Of a stretch of 64,000 bases of DNA, positions 22,045-33,167 are shown in pieces. The notes below the pieces were generated by a model, which worked only from the letters and a program-made list of their open reading frames with translations, searched no databases and was not told the DNA's origin. This DNA is from Bactrocera neohumeralis (lineage: Eukaryota > Arthropoda > Insecta > Diptera > Tephritidae), in contig NW_026089623.1 of the NCBI RefSeq assembly GCF_024586455.1, positions 18,914,236-18,978,235 on the forward strand, in the 5' to 3' direction. The number at the start of each line of letters is the position of its first letter. Position 1 is the first letter of the stretch. The translations under genes and the position numbers were made by a program.

Positions 22045-22560
22045 TAAGGGTATGCCGAGTCCCCGAGAATAAATGTAGAATTTGGAAATAAACTTTCCAT
22101 ATTACTTTCCGATTTTCTATAAAATGCTGACCTTTTTAGCACTCTAGTTGTCTGTAGGTAATTGTATTACTTAAATACCGTACATACATGTACATCACTG
22201 TTTTAGCAGGAATTTTGGCTTTTCCGGACTTCGTAGCAAAAGGGGTTCGTTCACTTTCTTCATATCTTCCTGTAAAAAATACCCTTACAGAAAAGTCTCA
22301 TAACAAAAACAAAGCATACCTATTAAGTAATCTAAAGTGGTGCGGCTCAAACAAAAGTGTGATTTGAAATCCTCATCTTCAAAATTATCAATGGCGTCCA
22401 CAAAATTAGAGCATTTCGGATGCTCTATACGCTCTTGTTCTGAATCCTCCGATGACGAACTTGATTCAGCAGCTAAACCAGCAAGGATGGTCAATATTTC
22501 CTTATCCTCTTCATCATTTGAATTTGTGTACATAGTACCAAGCAACTGGAAAATACGCAA
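22045..22560 (-). pseudogene. Harbinger transposase, N-terminal part
   Basis: The minus strand begins near 22560 with an acidic Ser-rich segment (AAESSSSSEDSEQERIE) and DFKSHFCLSRTTLDYLIGML, the N-terminal helical domain of HARBI1-type transposases. After a disrupted stretch comes AKIPAKTVMYMYVRYLSNY, and close to 22060 GDSAYPYRNYLIP, the block with the second catalytic Asp; it runs into the fold-back insertion. The region that should hold the first catalytic Asp (the 'GxiDGT' block) is absent from the roughly 500 bp available, so the gene had an internal deletion as well as the later insertion. Confidence 0.8.
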
Positions 22561-22944
22561 ATTTAATTTTGTCTTAATTTTAATTTAAAATCCCTACTTA
22601 CCGCATCTTTTATAAAATTTTCCATTTCGTGCACTTCTATACTTTTCATTTATATACATATTTTTCATTTGTTTGCATTTTTATCTGTCAAAATAAGGGT
22701 TGTCGTTATTGCCAACTACTTTTTTTGAGAAAAATCATAGCTATTGTGAATGAAAAAAGCATTTTAACTGGCAATGCCTCTAGTCCAATATACAAGCTAT
22801 GAAAGCTTATGACAAGACAACGTAATTATGTTGACTAAGTCTTCCCTACAAAATAAGCTGAAAGCTTAATTGGGTGGTCAAATAAAACACGCCTAGTGTT
22901 AAAAATAATTACATTAAATAAAAAAGAAGGCTAAAGCATTAGGA

Positions 22945-24345
22945 TTATAAAAATTTCTCATTTGCATTAAAAAACAACAATATTTCAGTATTCCTTTCGC
23001 TTAATCTTGACCGACGATCATTTACAATCTGCCCAGCTTTGGAAAAAATTCTCTCGTAAGGAACGGAGGAGGCTAAACCACATGAATACTTTTTTGCTAA
23101 TTCTGCCATTTTAGGGTATCTGTATTTATTTTCAAGCCGCCAATGAAATGATTCGCAACTAACCAGCCCATCTTCCAAATAGCGCTGAATTTCAATAATG
23201 GCTTTTGTTTCTACGCTACTAACTATGTGGTTTATGTTCATTAGCGTATTTATCGAAAGAACTCCATATTAATATTAATTGTTTTACATTTTGTTCTGTT
23301 CTTTCAGTCTGAAATTCTATTTCTTTCCTTTGCATTTCTATTAGATAATGTTTTATATATTTTTTTATAATTATTAAATGCTGCCGATTCATCAGCCAAC
23401 GCCACTAATTTGAATCTGGGGTCGAGAAAAGTATCTATCGTAAATGTATTGCTGTGTTGCAAACTGCTAAAACGTTCTCTAATTACATTTACAAAAATTT
23501 CAATCATTTTTTTAAGGTGTTTGAAAATATTTCAGTTCGCAAGTGTCTATATATTGGTATTACCAGTGAAGCCTTGCAATACGTTTCACCCCTAATGCTT
23601 ACTGTAGCATCTCTAGATGGTTTGCAGTGCAGTGTGGAGTTCCACCTCGTTTCAATCTGTTTAATTAATTTAGAGGTTCTTCATCAGCATTGTCTGAAAC
23701 AGCTAGCAATAGATTGTCGTTAATTTTCCAATCACTTACGATTTGTTGTATCGCCTCACCTGAGTTTTCAGCTCTATGATTTCGCTTTAGTTGAGATGAC
23801 GATAAAAGTACTGACGTTAATTCAAAATTTTCGGAGACATAATGTGCCGTTACAGCAATGAAATTAGATGTGTTGCGCGATGTCCAACAAACATTGGTGA
23901 TGCAAAACTTTTCCTCTTTCCTAATCATTTCTCGCACTTTAAGTTTACATTCCTCATACAATGCAGGAACCTTTGATTTTGAAATCACACGTCTGCCAGG
24001 AATGTCATAAGATGAATTTAGGGCTGTTACAAATTCCCGAAAACCTTTGCCCTCAACTATAGAAAAAGGTTGCAAATCCCCCGTAAAGAGCTGCAACAAT
24101 AAATTGTTTGTAATTTCACTTTTTGATTTTAGCCGCCCGACATTTGAAAGCTTGGTTTGAGTTAAAGGCTTTGGTAATGCAGTAGAAGTTGATGAAATAT
24201 CCTCTTCAAAAGTAATAGGCGCATTTTGCGGCGCTGGCATTTTCCGGCCGCAAAAACATTTTCACAATACCAATTTGATATAATTTCAAAGTTATATTAC
24301 CATTTCCAATTGAACAGTAGGATGCCTCCGTTCCATATGTTTTTT
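22945..24345 (-). pseudogene. hAT transposase relic (ZBED-like)
   Basis: Near 24320 the minus strand encodes LKKHMERRHPTVQLEM, the His pair of a BED zinc finger. At 24240-23665 follow IVEGKGFREFVTALNSSYDI and FIAVTAHYVSENFELTSVLL, typical of hAT catalytic regions. Near 23430 is TFLDPRFKLVAL, and at about 23110-22945 SSVPYERIFSKAGQIVNDRR and ERNTEILLFFNANE, the C-terminal dimerisation domain. The domain order is complete but several frame breaks and gaps make it inactive. The Harbinger stack begins about 50 bp beyond its stop, so it probably inserted in the hAT 3' region. Confidence 0.85.
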
Positions 24346-24954
24346 TAAATAAGATGTTCACGTTTTATACGATATTTTGAATTTACATATATTTTATTAC
24401 GTATAAGCAAAATGATTTATAACCGTTTCCTATAAAAATTAATATAAATGATCTCTTATTGTTTAAGAAGCATATTTTTAAGTCACAATAAATACAATAT
24501 GTGAAGTTTTTTTTTCAATAAAAGGATACTATATAGAAACTATTTAAAGTAAACGAAAACATACTTTTACAAATATTTCGTTACTTATATTTACAGTACC
24601 AATATATCTAATATATAAAATATCCATGTCACAATGTTAGTTACCGTAGTCTTCCGAAACGGCTTTACCGATTTTTACCAAATTTTATATGCGTATTCAG
24701 TAGGTCTGAGAATCGGCTACTATCTATTTTCCATACCCCTAAAAGTCGGAAAATAGGACAATTCCGAAAATTAACTTCTTTCCACAACTTTTGTTTTTTA
24801 AATTTTTTTATTTTGTTTTTCAATATTTGTAAATTATTTGAATCGTTCAATTTGGGTCGCTTGCTTTTTTATTCCGGCTATTCAAAAGGTAAATTATTGA
24901 AAATTATTCAGTGAAAACTTTATATGTGTTTCACACAAAGTGATCAATTACTGA

Positions 24955-25900
24955 TTGAAATTTGCTACGAAGTCACGAAAAGACCGCGCTAATATCGGTC
25001 GGTGTTCTTTTTTCCATCAACGTATGGCAGCCCAAGCAAGACAAATGAACGAGTACTCCCAGGAGTCATCGTATCCTACGTGTGGAATTATGGATCGCTG
25101 TCAGTCAGCAAGCGATCATCACGATGTTGCAGCACGACTTTTCAAACAACAACTACGATGTTTGATGGACTTTATCTTGAAACAACGTATATGTGGTGCT
25201 GTTAGATGCTAGATGTACTCTATTTAGTGGCAAAAGAGAGGTTTGCCACATGCACGCATTTTTTTTTGGATGGTGGATGGTGGTTACACCAGATGAAATT
25301 GATGAAATCATTTTTGCGGAAATTTCTGATGTAGAGAAAGATCCAGTATTATACGAAGTGATGAAATCCAATATGGTTCATGGACCTTGCGGACACCACA
25401 TCTCACTTCATATCAATCAAAATTGAGTATTGCTGTTTGGTGAAATCGATCAAATATGTTTGCAAGTACGTTACCAAAGAAAGCAAAATGGCGTTTATTG
25501 GCCTTGAACGAGATGAGATCAGAAATTATCAAATGGGTCGATAAATGAACTGCAATGAAGCGCTTTGTAGGATATTTACTTTTGCAATTCATGAACCTTT
25601 TCCGACTGTTGTGCATCTCGCAGTTCTTTTGGAGAAGGCCAAAGTGTGTATTTCAACCCAAAGAATTATGTACAGACAACGGAAACACCGCTCCGATAAA
25701 ATCGACATTGACGAGTATTTTCTCGACCTGCGTCAAGGATCCATTTGCGAGAAAATTGCTCTATTCGGAAATGACTTGATATTATACATGAGATGCATCG
25801 TCGAAGAAATGTTTATACAGAAAACAAGGCCAACCAATAGGTGGACATTCAGGTGTGTTCTTAACTAATGCATTAGGATGAATTTACACAATCCACCCGA
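24955..25900 (+). pseudogene. Helitron Rep/N-terminal relic with altered HUH motif
   Basis: Near 25120 HDVAARLFKQQLRCLMDFIL matches the Helitron N-terminal domain. Near 25235-25260 the frame reads WQKRGLPHARIFFW, the position of the Rep HUH nuclease motif (family norm PHAHI). The codon at 25255-25257 is CGC, so the second His has become Arg. The Rep protein nicks element ends with Tyr residues and metal-binding His residues; I did not identify the Tyr motif. Later blocks include KDPVLYEVMKSNMVHGPCG and FARKLLYSEMT. Several stops and frameshifts are present. Confidence 0.75.
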
Positions 25901-25980
25901 AAAACGACTACCTTCGGTTGCTATTGATTAATCAACGGTTCAACTTCATTTGAGTCATTGCGTACTGTGAATGGTATGGT

Positions 25981-26634
25981 GTGTGTAAATTACAATTGCT
26001 GGAAACTGGTAAACGCTGGAATCAAACGATAGACGATGTGATAGCTACTTTGCATGCCACTGAAGTTCGCACACTTTTCGCGATGATCATTTCAACATAT
26101 CAGCCTTCAAATCTGTGTCAATTATGGGATACCAAAATTACATTGCCGAAGACATTTTACATTGTATTCACTAATAATTGGAAATGGGCAAATTCCGGTC
26201 ATCTTGACAATGAAGACGAAGCCGTGAATTATCCAGTGGAATTTCCAAATTATTTGGAGAGGCTTGATATGCCGCCGCTTCATTTGCGTCTCAAAGTTGG
26301 ATCTGTCATTATTATGTTTCGCAATCTTCATGCGCCGAAACTGTGTAATGGAACAACAACTGATTGTGATGCAGCTATCGAATGCTTGATTCTACGAGTT
26401 CCTATGAGTTCTAACGATTTGCCATTTCAGTTTAAACCTATACAGTTTCCAGGGAAAATTGCATTTGAAATGACAAGAAGTCAAGTGTGTGGCATAAATC
26501 TGGAAATGCCATGTTTTTCACATGGCCTGCTATACGTAGCGTGTTCATTAGTTCGAAACCCTTCCTCTCTATACATTTACGCACCGGAACAGAAACAAAA
26601 TAATCTTGTTTATCAAGCTGCGCTACATTGAAAA
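25981..26634 (+). pseudogene. Helitron helicase C-terminal relic (second family)
   Basis: An open stretch of 216 residues contains AVNYPVEFPNYLERLDMPPL, HLRLKVGSVIIMFRNLHAPK, DLPFQFKPIQFPGKIAFEMT, QVCGINLEMPCFSHGLLYVA and SSLYIYAPEQ, paralleling the helicase end of the first family. The segment with TINKSQGQT is deleted (FEMTRSQVCGI), and the N-terminal helicase motifs are missing. It cannot be an active helicase. Confidence 0.82.
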
Positions 26635-26747
26635 CAATCTAGAAAAATCGCAAATAAATGATTTAAACACAAAATATAGTACATTTAATTTTTTTTCATT
26701 TCAAAACACACAATTTCACGCAAGAAAACGCTTGCGGGGTCTGCTAG

Positions 26748-28260
26748 TTAATCAATAAAATTCTCAAACGTGTTAATGAGTCCGGCTTCTACGCTGTAAT
26801 TTTTGACGAAACTCCATATACAGCTGGGAAGGCTCAGGAATGAAAAAATAATTTTTGCAATACCATTTTACGAAATTAACTGACGAATAAATGTACAATC
26901 GTTTGTATATTTATAGTAATATTGTAAATTTAAGGTTTAATTATTCATTGGAGAGTATTCAAATGAACCTGTCATCAGGGAGGATTTTGTGACGTTCATA
27001 GATACTTTCGGTGAACTTATGAAATATACTTATTAAAATGAACCAAAAGACTCTTTAGGTACTGATCAAGAACCGAGCACGAATGCAAATGTATGTATTG
27101 AAGAAAACAACCACGAGGAGATATCACTAACGGGAGCTGTGTTAGAACAGATGGTCATGAAAGATATGGGGCTGGATGTTCGGAAATGCATTGCAATAGG
27201 TATTGATGGTTGTTTTGTTACGTTGGGAGATTTCGGAGCCGTGAAGGAAATACAAAAAGAAGCTACAAACGCTGAGATGATATCATGTTTTTCCCATTAA
27301 TTGAACAGCAGCATTTCGAAATTTGTCTAAATTGCTTTCTTTGGAAAGATATCTGAAATATTCAGAGAGGTTACAACATTTTTCCAAATTTCAAGACCGA
27401 AACGTAAGACTGCCTTAGCTCAATTCTTGGGCAAAAATATTGTGCAGTTTTGAGAGACAAGGTGGGTACAAAGATATGATGCCGTTCTTCAATTCACAGT
27501 CGCCCTTGCAGAAATCGGTCAAGCAGTGACAAAAATAAGCGACTGGAAGAACAGAACGAATGCAGCAAAAGCGTCGAATCTAGCCACAGTTTTGTGCAAC
27601 TTCGAATTTATTATTGGAATTTTCTGTCTCAGTGATGTTTTGACACTGACGCAGCCACTTAGTGTGGTTCTGCAATAGGAATAAAGTGACCTTGCGAAAG
27701 CATCAAACGTCATAACAACATTGATTGCAACATTGAACACACGAAGAATGCATGCTGATCATCACTTTAATGAAATTTTTTCAAATGCTACACAGATGGC
27801 TGAAATATTAGATGTTGAAGTGAATAAACCCAGAACATTTGGTCGTCAGAGTCATCTAAACAATCATCCATCTCAAAGCTGTGAAGGTTTCTGCATACAT
27901 TTCACTTATTGATACGGTCATGCAAGAATTAAAAACGCGGTTTTCCGATTTTTGACATACATGTGGAAGAAAAGGATTTAACTGTACTCATTAAATGCCT
28001 AGTTAAACGTTTTGAGAAAATCTTGTCAGGAAACAAAGAACTTCAAAAAACTCAACTCAAAGCAGGAGTAGCACTTTGGCAGCAAGAACGGATAATGAAA
28101 ATGACTACGAGAATACAAGTGCTTTCTGTTTTAGAAACCCTCAGCACTTGCGTTAAGGATATATATCCGACGATTCATATCCTCCTTCACGTACTCGGTA
28201 CTTTGCCAGACACAAATGCTGGCGCCCTCCCGAAATTCTAACCTGTATCCGCCCGTAAAT
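26748..28260 (+). pseudogene. hAT transposase relic of the DUF4371/zinc-finger MYM type
   Basis: From about 26960 the plus strand reads REDFVTFIDTFGELMKY, then SLTGAVLEQMVMKDMGLDV and CIAIGIDGCFVTLGDFGAV (family norm 'gig.DG.sVM.G'). Around 27450 comes ETRWVQRYDAVLQF ('tRW..R' motif), and at 28130-28220 SVLETLSTCVKDIYPTIHIL, the hAT C-terminal dimerisation region. Stops and frameshifts are frequent. The first 200 bp after the Helitron end hold nothing recognisable. I infer an old hAT of the kind annotated as '52 kDa repressor-like' proteins. Confidence 0.75.
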
Positions 28261-28439
28261 ATTGATATAAGTAATAAAATTTTGAATGTTTTGTCAACAA
28301 AAAAAAAAATTATTTTCACATTATTCAAGTTTTTTTGAATTAAAAAGATTCCAAATATATTGAAATTTACAAAAAAAACATCAATTTGGCTATATACAAT
28401 GAATTATAAGCTATTAGATATACAACAAAACTCATATAA

Positions 28440-28565
28440 AATCATTCATGTCAATTCTCAATCATTTGAGTAAACTTAGCGTGTGATTCTGTACTGTGAT
28501 ACAGTCACAAGTCCCTAAATTTGAGATTTTAAGTGACAGTCACAAAACTCTATTACATTTCATTA
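28440..28565. repeat. GTGACAGTCACA-type motifs, candidate hAT subterminal region
   Basis: Contains ATACAGTCACAAGTCCCTAA and TAAGTGACAGTCACAAAACT. The reverse complement of these (ACTTGTGACTGT) matches blocks at 8.85 kb. It may mark the other end of the hAT carrying the 22.9-24.3 kb transposase, or simply belong to the adjacent hAT relic. Confidence 0.35.
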
Positions 28566-28754
28566 TTAAGAGATATTTTTATACTTGAATGAAAATAAAT
28601 ATGTCCATAACAAATACTAAGTTTTCTATAAGATAGTTAAAAAACATAATTACCAATAAAAATTAAAATATATGTTTGTATGAGAATATTTGCTAAATTT
28701 ATGTAAAATTTATTTATTTTGAACATTTTGTATTTGAGTTGCTTACAAAAAATA

Positions 28755-29327
28755 TATATAATTTACCACTTCCCTTTTCACTTACTTTTCACACCCCCTC
28801 CGGAAAGAATACTTTCAGAACGCAAAGTTTTACTAAAGCAGGGATCACAATTTTATTTAAGGCTGATGGTAAACGTTATAATAAAAAACTCCCTGGTCGG
28901 ATACCAGTGGAGGCGTAACAATGTAGGTGTGTAAAACTAAATTGATGGAATCACTGGTCGGATACCAGTGCAGGTTGAATGTTTATGAAATTATATAAAA
29001 AACTCGAAAATATGATAATATCGGTTGAACTGCTGCGCGCTGACCAAAATACGGAGAAATGCCAAAAAAGATGGCCGATGTTTTCTAATCGAAATTCGTG
29101 ATCGAAGTGGTGTGTTCACTTCCAGGATGAAGCTTTTTGCTCGGTGGTGGATTGGTAGCTGCGTGTATTGGTGTATGTATGTGGTGTTTTCTGCTGCTTC
29201 CAATTAATGTGTGGTGTGTGGGGAAACTGCTGTCTTCAGGTGTGGTGTCTGGGCCAGTGTTCCTTGTGAGTGGTGTGATGCGTGGTGTAGTGGCGCGTGA
29301 GTGCGGGAAGCTTAACTCATTTAGCCA
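28755..29327 (-). repeat. 3' LTR of a BEL-like element
   Basis: About 570 bp matching 44039-44600 in the same orientation, with indels. The minus-strand start is TGGCTAAATGAGTTAAGC. It contains two copies of CTGGTCGGATACCAG, a short hairpin, about 70 bp apart. Directly internal to it the minus strand has GGGGGCGCCGGGA, a polypurine tract. The lower boundary is less certain because the flanking bases are an AT run. Confidence 0.75.
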
Positions 29328-29349
29328 TCCCGGCGCCCCCAAGGCGAAT

Positions 29350-29975
29350 GTTCAGACTAGCAATCGCTGAAGCTGCTGCAACGTTGCCACAACGTTGCTG
29401 AACCCGGAAGTACGTCGATGCTGCGGCCTTTGATAACACCTTATCGAGGCTACATTGCGCTGACGGGACTCAGGGGGAGGTGCCGGTCTTCGCCGACGTG
29501 CCACACGGCTAGTTTGCTGCGGTGTGGTCGTGCCGCGGCTGCGAGGTGCAGGTGCCCGGCCGACCTCACGTCTCGAAGTGCGGTGGAGCAGCGTGTGATG
29601 CTGCCTGTCACAGATGTGGCACAAAGCCCTTGAATCACATTCATGAGTTGCGTGCGTGGGCGCCAGACAATTGTGGCAATGCGCATGCGCCTGTGCTATT
29701 TGCTGTCGTTGTATTGGTGACAACCCCTTGAACAGCCCACAGTATTGCCCTCGGTGGGGGTGGCTCCGCTGGTGATGACGGTGTTGTAGTTGGGGCTCGT
29801 ACGATTCTACGAGCGGAAGTTGACGGTGTTGTTGCGGTAGTTGTTCGGGGTGCCAGTGTTGGGGCAACCACAGGACGGGGCACACTGATGGCCGATCGCA
29901 TTGTTGGCGTTGGAGGTCGATTATTTTCTGCATCCATATTTGCCCGTATGGAGAAAAAGTCGTGTTTAGTTGCAA
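29350..29975 (-). pseudogene. gag-like zinc-knuckle relic of the BEL-like element
   Basis: GC-rich sequence unlike its neighbours. One frame starts near 29937 (MDAENNRPPTPTMRSAISV) with Pro/Thr-rich residues. Another carries GLSPIQRQQIAQAHAHCHNC, PTHATHECDS and CHICDRQHHTLLHRT, the paired knuckles seen at the end of BEL/Pao gag proteins. The frames are offset, so it is broken. It lies next to the 3' LTR, where pol would be expected, implying a gag-only non-autonomous element or loss of pol. Confidence 0.7.
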
Positions 29976-30141
29976 CTCATTACTATAGATTATGAAATTG
30001 TGCGAGTTGTAACCAACTTTATTTGGTTTGTCAGAGTTTGTGATCTACCCATTATTTTGTAGTATCTTTATGATTTATCATATATGCGATTGATTTCGGT
30101 TTTAGTTATTAGGCAGATTTTTCAATTTCTGCGTGTCGGTA

Positions 30142-33060
30142 TTATTGTACGGAATGTTTATTATGCGCATTTTCGTTATTATCTGCGGTTGGTAAGAAGC
30201 ATAGTTCAACGAGCGGTCTTGTTAGAGTTCCTTTTTGAGTACGGAGGTCAACTACTCGTATGTGACCGTCGGAGCCGTGATGTAGCTTCTCTAGGCGACC
30301 CAGCCGCCATTCTGTAGGGGTGAGACAGTCTTCATCTATTAGGACAAGATCTGCAAGCTTTGGCGACTTTTCGGGAGTTTTCCAGCGGTACCTTTTGTGA
30401 AGGTCCTTTATATACTCCTCCTTCCATCGGCGGCTGAAATCATGATGAAGAATTTTTTCCCATCTATTTAGTAAGGAAAGCGACTCCAAGCCTGGCTCAG
30501 ATATGGCCAGAATGGGTGTTCCTTTGAGAAAGTGCCCTGGTGTAAGAGCTGTTAGATCTGAGTGATCTTGCGAGAGTGTCGTCAATGGCCGTGAATTGAG
30601 AACGGCTTCAATACGAATTGATAATGTTGTAAATTCTTCAAAGTTAAATTTGTAGTTTCCAGCTACTTTTTTAAAGTGGGATTTAAAGCTTTTTACCGCT
30701 GATTCCCATAAACCACCCATATGAGAAGTGCTTGGAGGGATGAACTGCCATCCTTTGGGAGCGTACTTTTGTACAATATAAGGTGAAACTTGCTTGATAA
30801 AGTCCACAAACTGTTTTTCAGTGGCTCTTTGACCTCCTATAAATGTCTTGTAATTGTCGCTCATGAGTTTTGACAAAAAACCACGTCCTCCGACGAAGCG
30901 AGCAAATGCCGCGAGAAAAGCCTCTTTTGTCAGATTAGTACATAGCTCGAGGTGTACTGCTTTTGTCGTAAAACAGACAAAGACAGCCACGTAGCCTTTC
31001 ATTAGTGTGGAAGACTTTAGCATGGAGGCCTTTATTTGAAAGGGCCCAGCAAAATCGACAACTGTGATAGTGAAGGGCAGAGCAAAGTTGCACGTTCCGG
31101 TGGAAGTGCTGCCATAATCCGCGTTCGCATCTTTTGCTTATGCATAGTGCATATCTTGCACGGAAAAATGCATTTCTTTATTTTTTGATGGAGTCTTGGG
31201 ATATAAAACTCTTGGCGGGCTATTTGTTGCATGAGGCGGTGTTCTGCGTATAATAATAGTACGTGGACATAATTGAGATATAATGTGGCAAGGTGCGATC
31301 TCTCTGGTATAGAATCGGGATATTCTGTTAACCATCGGGGGCCATTCCACCAGAGGGTGGTGGTGGCAAGGTGCAGAGGTTTGCACCTTCTTGTACCTAG
31401 ATCAGCAGGATTGTCAGCACTGGCTACGTGTCGCCAAGTGGCTGATCCCACTAGGTCAAGAATTTGAGACGTTCGATTGGAGTTATACGTCTTCCATGCA
31501 TGTGGTGGTTTTTCCAACCAGGCTAATACAGTCTCGAAATCAGACTAGAGATATAATTTATTTTTTGCCATATTCAGTTGCGTTTGCACTATGGATGCTA
31601 GTTTGGCAAGTAGTAGTGCTCCACATAGTTCTAGTCGTGGTAGACTTATTGTTTTTAGAGGAGCCACTTTTGCTTTTGCAACTAGTAAGTGGCGTGTGGT
31701 CGCCTTGTCGCTTTGTGTGCGAACATATATGGTGGCGCAATACGCCTTTTCAGAGGCGTCACAAAAGCCGTGTAGTTCGACTTTGTGCTCTGGGACATAA
31801 TTTACCCATCGTGGGATTTGTATTTGTGTGATATCGTTTAGATTGCTCGCGAACTGGGGCTACTTTTCTAAACGAAGTGGTTTTACTTGCTCGTCCCAGT
31901 CGGTCCCATCTAGCCATAATTCTTGTATCAGGATTTTGGCTTGTATCATAATTGGCGATAGCCATTCTGCGGGGTCAACAAGTTTTGCCACAGAGGAGAG
32001 AATTTGGCGTTTTGTAATGGTGGATAAAGCGGATATGGACTCAGTTGTGTATGAAAACTGGGCCGATATCGCATTCCATTGGATGCCCAGAGTTTTTGTT
32101 GTACTTTCCTTTTCGAAAACAAGGAAATTAGTGTCCAACAAATTTTCTTTTGGTATATTTTTTAATATAGTTGGGTGATTTCCCGTAATCTTTTTTAATG
32201 GAAACCCTGCGGTTTTGAGGGCTTGGATTACCTGTGATAATGATTCGTATGCTTGCGGAAGACTGTGACTTCCAGACAGAATATCATCTACATACGTTTG
32301 TGTTTTTAACACCTGGGTTGCCAGAGGAAATTCTGACTTGGTGTTTTCAGCTAATTCTTGAAGTGTTCGAATGTTTTTCGCTTGAAGTCGCGTAGTGGAC
32401 TACTGGGGGATTTTCGGAAAATAATTCGCTGAAAATCTTGATCGTCTTTATGTACGACAAATATACATTTTTTCGACGTCTCACCTTTTCTAAGAAGGTT
32501 TTTTTCACATGGGCTTACTTCCTCCATGTGATCTAAATGAAGGTATTCTTCTAAGACACCATCATAATCTTGTTTCAGCTCACCTTTTCTAAGTAGATTT
32601 TTTTCCATACTTAGAAACTGCTGTATTGCAGAGGTGCGAGAGTGACCTAAGGCGAGTGTGTTAGGAAGTTGTTGCTTAAGTGGTAGTCGTATGACGTAGT
32701 TGTGGTTTTGTAAAAGTCCTCACAATACTGATCTTCCGGGGTTGTGACTGATATGAGGGGGAATTCTTCTAATTCCCAAAATTTTTTCAATTGGTAATTG
32801 AGGTACTCGTTTGAGATTTCCTCAACTTGAGTTGTCATTGCTGTGACTACTGCACTTAGGATCCAACCGAAAATAGTCTTTTGTGCCAAAAGTGTGTTTG
32901 AAATTTTCTCAATACCTTCGAGTATTATTTGTGGTATGAGATCGCTGCCTAATAGAAGGTCTATTTGAGCGGGGGTGTTGCAGTTGGGATCTGCTAACTT
33001 AAGGTGTGAAACCTTTTCCCAATGCTTGCTATTTATATAATAGCTTGGTAACATATTGGT
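30142..33060 (-). pseudogene. BEL/Pao pol relic (second element): protease to integrase
   Basis: Minus strand, in order: a retropepsin-linked region near 33054-32647 (TPAQIDLLLGSDLIPQIILE, KTIFGWILSA); RT N-terminal pieces at 32608-32351, where the segment between SPSSPLRDF and LQELAEN appears to have lost roughly 30 nt; the RT catalytic motif TQTYVDDILSG near 32290; RNase H to integrase linker at 31517-31032; and integrase at 31023-30142 with HLELCTNLTKEAFLAAFARF, SDNYKTF (catalytic Asp) and TSHMGGLWESAVKSFKSH (catalytic Glu). The integrase block is well preserved. Frame changes separate the blocks. Confidence 0.88.
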
Positions 33061-33167
33061 TAATTGCGGTAAGACTATAGCTTCTGCTTGAATTCTTATA
33101 TCCGCTTGGGGGGAAAATAGGGTAATGGGACAAATTTTATTAGAGTTGGCTTGTTTTGTTGGCAGAT

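Larger units (their letters stand above)
9060..22894. mobile_element. PIF/Harbinger element, expanded by nested insertions
   Basis: The ends are inverted repeats: AGCCGTGTTTTATTTGAC from 9060 and the reverse complement of AGGCGTGTTTTATTTGAC ending at 22894. A 3-bp AGT lies on each side (9057-9059 and 22895-22897), consistent with the 3-bp duplication of PIF/Harbinger. Inside are a plus-strand Myb/SANT-like gene (9204-10045) and a minus-strand DDE transposase whose halves are now at 22560-22045 and 10637-10284. Removing the inserted element (10646-22036) and its duplicate target leaves about 2.4 kb, a plausible size. The coding halves are decayed. Confidence 0.85.
24607..26747 (+). mobile_element. 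Helitron of a second family, 2.1 kb, internally deleted
   Basis: It starts TCTAATATATAAAATATCCA after an A at 24606 and ends GGGGTCTGCTAG at 26747, followed by T. Eleven bases upstream of the end is a stem CGCAAG-AAAACG-CTTGCG, the expected Helitron 3' hairpin. No target duplication is visible. It encodes relics of the Rep and helicase domains in disrupted frames. It differs from the family at 10.9, 45.4 and 58.5 kb, but a 3' fragment is present at 62.45-62.94 kb. Confidence 0.85.

Noticed and set aside
28890..28980. tRNA-like hairpins CTGGTCGGATACCAG
   Set aside because: No cloverleaf or A/B box arrangement; they are conserved parts of an LTR.
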